64,000 nt of DNA from Liquidambar formosana (lineage: Eukaryota; Streptophyta; Magnoliopsida; Saxifragales; Altingiaceae). Below the pieces are notes generated by a model that had not been told where the DNA came from, made no database searches, and saw nothing but the letters and a program-made list of their open reading frames with translations. The position numbers and the translations under genes are program-made. The stretch is taken from contig CM077826.1 in the NCBI GenBank assembly GCA_039720395.1, positions 17,423,907 through 17,487,906 on the forward strand, in the 5' to 3' direction. This document shows positions 58,713 through 64,000 of this stretch, in pieces (position 1 is the stretch's first letter; every line of letters starts with the position of its first letter).

Positions 58713-59379
58713 TTTATTTATTTTTTCATTCCTTTTTCCTCCCGCTCTTAATGAAACATTATTTAGACTATGGGACTGTTTTTGAGTTTTTTAGGGTCTA
58801 GACAAATTCTTAAAATGAGAATTTTTATATCCATTTTCTTTTTCTAATATCAATATAAAGTTTGTTTGAACATCTCACTGATTTTTTTTTTTTTTTTAAG
58901 GTTTTAGAAAAATATAAAAGGTTTTGAAGAAAACTGATCTCGTAATCCACTATAAAATATCATTTTGAACAATTTTGAAGAAAAAGGTTTTTTCAAAATC
59001 TTTCGTGTAAATGGACTTTTTGGCAAAAAATTAAACAGAGACAATAAATGATAAAAAAATCTACTTAAATAATAGATCGATTTTGGAAAAACTTTCTTCT
59101 ACAAAATTGTTTAAAATGATTTTTTCTAGTGGATAACATGACAAGTTTTTATTATCTTCCCTATTTTTTAATAAAACCTTGATAAATACAAATTAGTGGG
59201 GTATACATATAAAATCAAAAGTTTGCAATAATCATTCTCTCTAGAAAAAGGAAAAAATTAAACCTACCATAAGGATTAGTCCCAAAATAACATAGGAACT
59301 TCATTTTTTTTTTACCAAAATATGGAGACTTAGGCAACTGCCTTCCTCTCCTACCGCCAACCGGCCCTGCTAGACTAGG

Positions 59380-59733
59380 CTACAACTCCGGTGGTAACCA
59401 TTTGTCTTTTAAGGTGTCCTGATTGCAACTGGTCACATAAGTGGGCAGAGGATCATATGTCACATAAGTGGGCAGAGGATCATAAGTGGGCAAGTCACAT
59501 GTAGTGTTTGAATAATGTAGCCATGGAAGAACACAATGGCAACATAATGCTTTTAGCTTTTCTTTTTCCTTCTTGACAATCAAATGAAGCATTGAAGATA
59601 CGTTGTTTTCAATTTTGGACTTGCTGAAATGTTTACAACTTTTCTCGAAAACTGTATCTTTGACATGGCTCATCACTTCATTTTTTTTTTTGCAAGACAA
59701 GACAACCAGTGTCTCACTAATTTTCAAAAGCAC
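59380..59733 (-). other. unrecognised 117-aa ORF
   Basis: The ORF is open from ATG 59733 to a stop at 59380. I recognise no domain. A 31-bp tandem duplication near 59430-59490 gives two YDPLPTYVT copies in the product. The middle is Lys/Ser-rich. It may be chance, a relic or an exon of an unknown gene; nearby splice sites were not convincing. Confidence 0.15.
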
Positions 59734-59853
59734 CCTCGCAGCAATTGTCTATAAGGGGTCTTTTGGAAAAATGAATCATACGGGCTCTCACCGAGTTTGT
59801 TCACGGACAATACGATTGGTTTGGAGTCTTAATTACTAATCAAGGGCAAGACT

Positions 59854-59854
<1 letters not shown>

Positions 59855-59936
<82 letters not shown>
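59855..59936. repeat. poly-A plus TA microsatellite
   Basis: About 32 A followed by ~25 TA units. Confidence 0.95.
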
Positions 59937-59941
<5 letters not shown>

Positions 59942-60168
59942 CGAGCTAATACACGAGTTCTGAACAAACCTGTTTACAAGCTCTGATGTCGAGCTCGGGT
60001 CAGTTTAGACTTGGCTCCTTTATCAAACAAGCCTAAACTCTAAGCTTCGCTTTACCCTATTTCCATACCTCGTTACGTACTCGTGGCTCCAACCAGACAA
60101 CTCCGGACCGCTTGCCAATTGTCTAAAATTTTACCACGTCACAAATTAGTCTTAGTCATAGAATTGTA

Positions 60169-61555
60169 CCAGTTTCACAACCCGTGCGACGCACAGATTT
60201 ATTTATAAAAAATAATATTATTAGTAAATTAGAATTTTAATAGAATACTTATTCTCTAATATAATATGTTAATTAAATTTAAAAGATATAAACAAAAATA
60301 AATTAAATAGTTCAATCAAAATAATCTTTAGTGTGATGTTAGCGTAATATATCACACTCAATTTAATTATACTCCTGTAAAAGACAAATTATTTCGAAAA
60401 ACAATAAAATTTAATGGTAGAAGCTTGTAAGAAATAAAAAAACTGATACGTTATGATATTTGATGGAAAAATATATAGATTTTCTAGAACTTAGTGCATC
60501 TCATGATCATGGTTTTAAAATGTCGGTATGTCCTAGAGCAAGTATAGCCATTGAAGGTATCTTGAAATCTAACGGTGCAAATTATAAAATGCATGACAAC
60601 GATAAATCTTGGCATTTTATAAGGGTTTCGAGTGGGTTTTACATAGAGAGAAAAACCAAGGGAAAAATATCAAAAAATTGTTTGAGATTAGAGTATAAAA
60701 AAAATGAGAGAAAAGTCTAGATTGAGAAAAAAAAAAAAAAAAGAGAAAAAGGCAAAAGGAGAAGAAAATAAGAGAAAATTGGGAGAATTTGAAGATTCCG
60801 ACGTATCATGTGTTCTTTTTTAATCTTCCTATCCTCTATTTGTCTCCTTTTTTAATTGTAACTATTTATAGTTTTATACATTCAATTTTTAGGAGGGGAA
60901 ATGAATAGGCATAAAGAAAATGAAGAAATATAATACAGGTTATCAAATTTGGGTTGAACATTGTACAGTGTGGATTTTCTAATTCTCCCATGTAAAAACA
61001 TAGATATATGCAGTGAACACCAAGCGTCAACTTACCTCTACCGTGTGAAAAAGAGCAATGAATATTAAAAAAAAAAAATGGACAATTTACCTTTTAGTGA
61101 CCACTTCTTAGATTAATACCAAACAAATTAGGTTAGTAGTCCTTTTTGAAGTACCTATATAGTCAATTTGTTGTAAGTTGATAGACAATATTCTTTGTTT
61201 GGTATTAAGTTAGAAAGTGACTACTAAAAAGTAGTTTTCCTAGAAATCACTAAAAGGAAATTTTTGAAAAAATTACGTTTTAGTGACTACTTCCCAACTT
61301 AATATGAAACAATGGAAATTAGTTGTCATTTTGGCTGACATTTACAGTTAATTTGTAGCAAGTTGATAGATTAATATTATTTTTTGGTATTAGGTTAGAA
61401 AACTGTTCCTAAACAGTAAGTTTTCCAAAAAAGTTTCTCCCTTGTATTTCACTGTTTCAGCACGTGAATTGGAAAAAAAAATGGGAAAATTTTTTTATTT
61501 TGACATGTGGCCTTCAACAGTGTTACCATTCCTCCGTTTTAGATATATATAATAA
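60169..61555 (-). mobile_element. Helitron-like element 1, non-autonomous
   Basis: On the minus strand the 3' end has a hairpin-forming CTGTGCGTCGCACGG followed by a short AT-rich spacer and CTGG next to a T, matching the Helitron rule (hairpin, CTRR end, insertion before T). The 5' end TTATTATATATATCTAAAACGG resembles that of element 2, with the first TC eroded. The interior is shared with element 2 (shared TTGAAGATT block, TTTATARTTTTATACRTTC and subterminal CTTTTAGTGAC repeats). No Rep/helicase coding sequence is present. Confidence 0.6.
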
Positions 61556-61616
61556 CTAGTTTATAACCCGTGCGTTGCACGGAGAAAGTTTGTAAAAATA
61601 AATATTATGAGAAATA

Positions 61617-61621
<5 letters not shown>

Positions 61622-61679
<58 letters not shown>
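61622..61679. repeat. TA microsatellite inside Helitron-like element 2
   Basis: About 29 TA units close to the element's 3' end. Confidence 0.95.
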
Positions 61680-61680
<1 letters not shown>

Positions 61681-62495
61681 CACTGATCAGGTCAGTACGT
61701 ATTGATATAAGTTATATCAGTATCATGTATTGGGAGTTGTACCCCTTATATTGGCGCAATGTATCCCTTAACCCATTAATGCATGAGGTGCGACCCCCAA
61801 TGTGAGTGTTGATATAATTTATATCAGCACATGCTTACCCGATCATCATCTTATATATAGATATATAATATACACTCGTAATGGTAGTTTAGATGGCAAA
61901 GAATCACGGCTCAGGAATCAAGTTTCGAGTTCGTGTCTTCGTTCCCTCATTATTAAATGCATAGACTTGCGAATGATTTGTGCATCATGTGAGATTAGTT
62001 TGGGGTTAACGGTTTGAGATATCCTTTATTTGGTAAAAATGTATTTGAACAATTTTTTAAATACTTTTATAGTTTTGTAAGTAATTTGTACCATTTTCTA
62101 TGCTTTTTCACCGTTTCCATATAATGATTATCTTCTTAATTATAACTTAAGGGCACATGTTAAGGATATTATCAATCAACTTACTACAAATTTGTATACA
62201 GGTTTTAAAATGACTACCAATTTCTTTTGTTTGCTATTTAGTTGGGAAGTGAGAGAAGGAGAAAGAAAAGTTTAGAGAGAGAGAGAGAATGGGTGGAGCA
62301 AAGAGGGAATGAAAAGAAGATAAGAGAACATCTAAATCTTTTTAATTTTAGGTAATAAACCATCTGAAGAATTTGATTAAAATAATTTTTTTTTTCGTCG
62401 AAGATAAATCAGGAGAATTTGAAGATTTCGACATATCGTTTTTTTTGTAATCATTTTTTCTTATAACTATCTCTCTTTCTTATTATGACTATTTA

Positions 62496-63142
62496 TAGGG
62501 GTGGTCACGGGTTGGGTGGGTGCGGGTTTGGGGTTCATCCGTCATCCGCCCACATCTTGGCGGGTGAACTAAATTCACACCCACTTCCGCCCACACAAGC
62601 GGGCGATTTTGACCCACATAACACATCGGGTTGTGGGTGGATTGCGGGTGGGTCTATGGGTTGGGATTTTAGTTGGATCTTGTTGGGTTTTTTCCCAGTT
62701 TTTTTTTTCCTTCCTTAATTTGGCCATACCATTTTATATCTTAAAAACACAAAAAGAAAAAGAAGACAAAGGGATAAATAATTTAAGACATATGTTGATT
62801 ATATATATATTTAGATATATAGATAGAAAGAGGGAGAAAGAGCACGAACAGTAAAATAAAAATTATAAAACATATATTGATACTTAAAAAAGAAATAAAA
62901 GTCAAGAATCAATAATATACCATCACATGTAACATGTATAATTTAATAAGTATGAAAATATGCAGGCGGGTGGGTTTGAATTGGTTTTTTTATTTCAAAA
63001 CCGCTAACCACCTACGAAACCGCAAAAAAATAAAATTCTAAACCACTACCCACCCACCTCATCGGTTGAATCCGCCCAATGCCTTCGGATAGAGTCAGAT
63101 TGGGTGGTTTTCGCGGGTTGAGCGGATCCATGAGCACCCCTA
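62496..63142. mobile_element. non-autonomous hAT element nested in Helitron 2
   Basis: The 647-bp element begins TAGGGGTGGTCACGG and ends TGAGCACCCCTA. Its perfect 8-bp target duplication ACTATTTA (62488-62495 and 63143-63150) is the hAT hallmark. The interior is rich in GGGTTGGGTGGG and its complement. The homologous place in Helitron-like element 1 (~60865) reads uninterrupted AACTATTTATAGTTTTA, an empty site. Confidence 0.9.
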
Positions 63143-63719
63143 ACTATTTATAATTTTATACGTTCAATTTTTTGGAGAGAAGATGAATAGGTATAAAGAA
63201 AACGAATAAATATGATAGTTTACAAAGTTTGGGATGAATAATGTATAGTATAGGTTTTTCAATTCTTTCACATAAAGACAAAGAGATATATGATGAATAC
63301 CAAACGACAATTAACTTGCATGAAAAAAAGTAGTGAACACAAAAAAAAAGTTTTTCCTCAAAATACTTTTGTTTGGTATTAAAATAAAAAGTGGTCACTA
63401 AAAAAACAATTTCCTCAAAAGTCACTGAAAGTAACTTTTTGAAAAAATTATGTTTTAGTAATCAACTTTCAATGTAATATGAAAAAAATAAATTAGTAGT
63501 CATTTCACGCATGTATATAGTTAAGTTGTAGCAAGTTGATAGGTTACGTCCTTTATTGGTATTAAGTTATAAAAGGATCACCAAAAGGTAATTTTTCAAA
63601 AAATTCACTGTTGAGCATGTGATTTAAAAAATAAAAAAAATAAAAAAAAAACAGGAACTGACGCGTGGCAAAGCTACAGGAGGACTTTCCTCCGTTTTAG
63701 TATATATATAATAGATAGA

Positions 63720-64000
63720 TTTGACAAGATGGTTGAAATGAGCTACTGGTGGGCCGGAGTGTTGGGCCAGCATATTGAGACATTACCTGACCCATGACTA
63801 ACAACTCTCGATCTAGTGGGCTTGTGTTCCTTTTTAGTGGACAAAACACTGAGATTTGAGGCAGGGTCCCATCACAGCCTTGACTCTGGATCACAATGTA
63901 TTTCATTTCATTGATATATATGGAGAGATCCGAGGATATTTTAGTTGTGGAAATAAGCCTAGGCATGTGTATCAAAAGGTACCATTGATTTAGATATTGC
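63720..64000. other. intergenic, no gene seen
   Basis: The end of the window. A minus-strand ORF here has no recognisable domain. Confidence 0.4.

Larger units (their letters stand above)
61556..63719 (-). mobile_element. Helitron-like element 2, non-autonomous, carrying a hAT insertion
   Basis: Minus-strand 3' end: perfect hairpin CCGTGC-AAC-GCACGG, then GTTATAAA and CTAG followed by T. The 5' end is TCTATCTATTATATATATAC preceded by A. This A|TC...CTAG|T layout is that of Helitrons. It abuts element 1 head to tail and shares its interior. A long TA tract lies at 61622-61679 and a hAT element at 62496-63142. It encodes no Rep or helicase. Confidence 0.7.

Noticed and set aside
60460..60720. 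86-aa ORF inside Helitron-like element 1
   Set aside because: No known domain, and it is not shared in frame with element 2; probably chance.
1..64000. CRISPR arrays, rRNA or organelle-derived segments
   Set aside because: No regularly spaced repeats and no rRNA or plastid/mitochondrial genes were noticed; tRNA genes were looked for by eye only, so a single tRNA could be missed.

Overview
The window is plant nuclear DNA, almost certainly from a eudicot. It is AT-rich, its genes have many GT-AG introns, and it carries MITEs, SINEs, MULEs, hAT and Helitron-type elements. Most of the sequence is intergenic or transposon-derived. I rebuilt seven genes exon by exon from splice sites and reading phase: a CYCA2 cyclin, a glycerate kinase, two Aux/IAA repressors and three small CYSTM-type genes, one of which has lost its start codon. 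The species cannot be named from the sequence.

Layout. 1-10.2 kb: no convincing host gene; a run of DNA transposons (MITE, a possible MULE, then MULE A and MULE B side by side sharing a 9-bp target site) and a SINE. 10.2-19.3 kb (+): an A2-type cyclin gene (CYCA2) with 11 coding exons and a long 5' leader/intron region carrying a 236-bp tandem duplication. 20.8-22.6 kb: a MITE, a broken F-box pseudogene (+) and a small B3-like ORF (-). 23.5-27.7 kb (+): chloroplast D-glycerate 3-kinase (GLYK), 12 exons, with a Tourist-like MITE in intron 1. 27.8-37.9 kb: a local tandem array, on the minus strand, of a two-exon cysteine-rich CYSTM/CDT1/WIH-type peptide gene: three two-exon copies, one orphan second exon, and a hitch-hiking relic of the GLYK 3' end. 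Copy D looks normal, copy A has GTG in place of ATG, and copy C keeps its frame but has lost most core cysteines. 43.9-45.3 kb (-): an IAA15-like Aux/IAA gene. 50.5-53.7 kb (-): an IAA19/IAA6-like Aux/IAA gene. 53.7-64 kb: intergenic, with a G-box cluster, microsatellites and two head-to-tail Helitron-like elements, one carrying a nested hAT element.

The order CYCA2 - GLYK - IAA15 matches, from memory, Arabidopsis At1g80370 (CYCA2;4) - At1g80380 (GLYK) - At1g80390 (IAA15). The block is therefore ancient microsynteny, and the CYSTM array and second Aux/IAA gene are differences from that layout. The genes do not form one pathway: CYCA2 acts in the S/G2/M cell cycle, GLYK closes photorespiration in the chloroplast, the Aux/IAA proteins repress auxin-responsive transcription, and CYSTM peptides are membrane-associated, often stress- or metal-linked.

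The most unusual signal is the CYSTM array. Its short exons do not show up as long ORFs and only emerge by joining exons across 1-1.5 kb introns. Its copies show different fates, and a copied GLYK tail marks the duplication unit. Exon models rest on phase and splice logic only; no transcript evidence was available.
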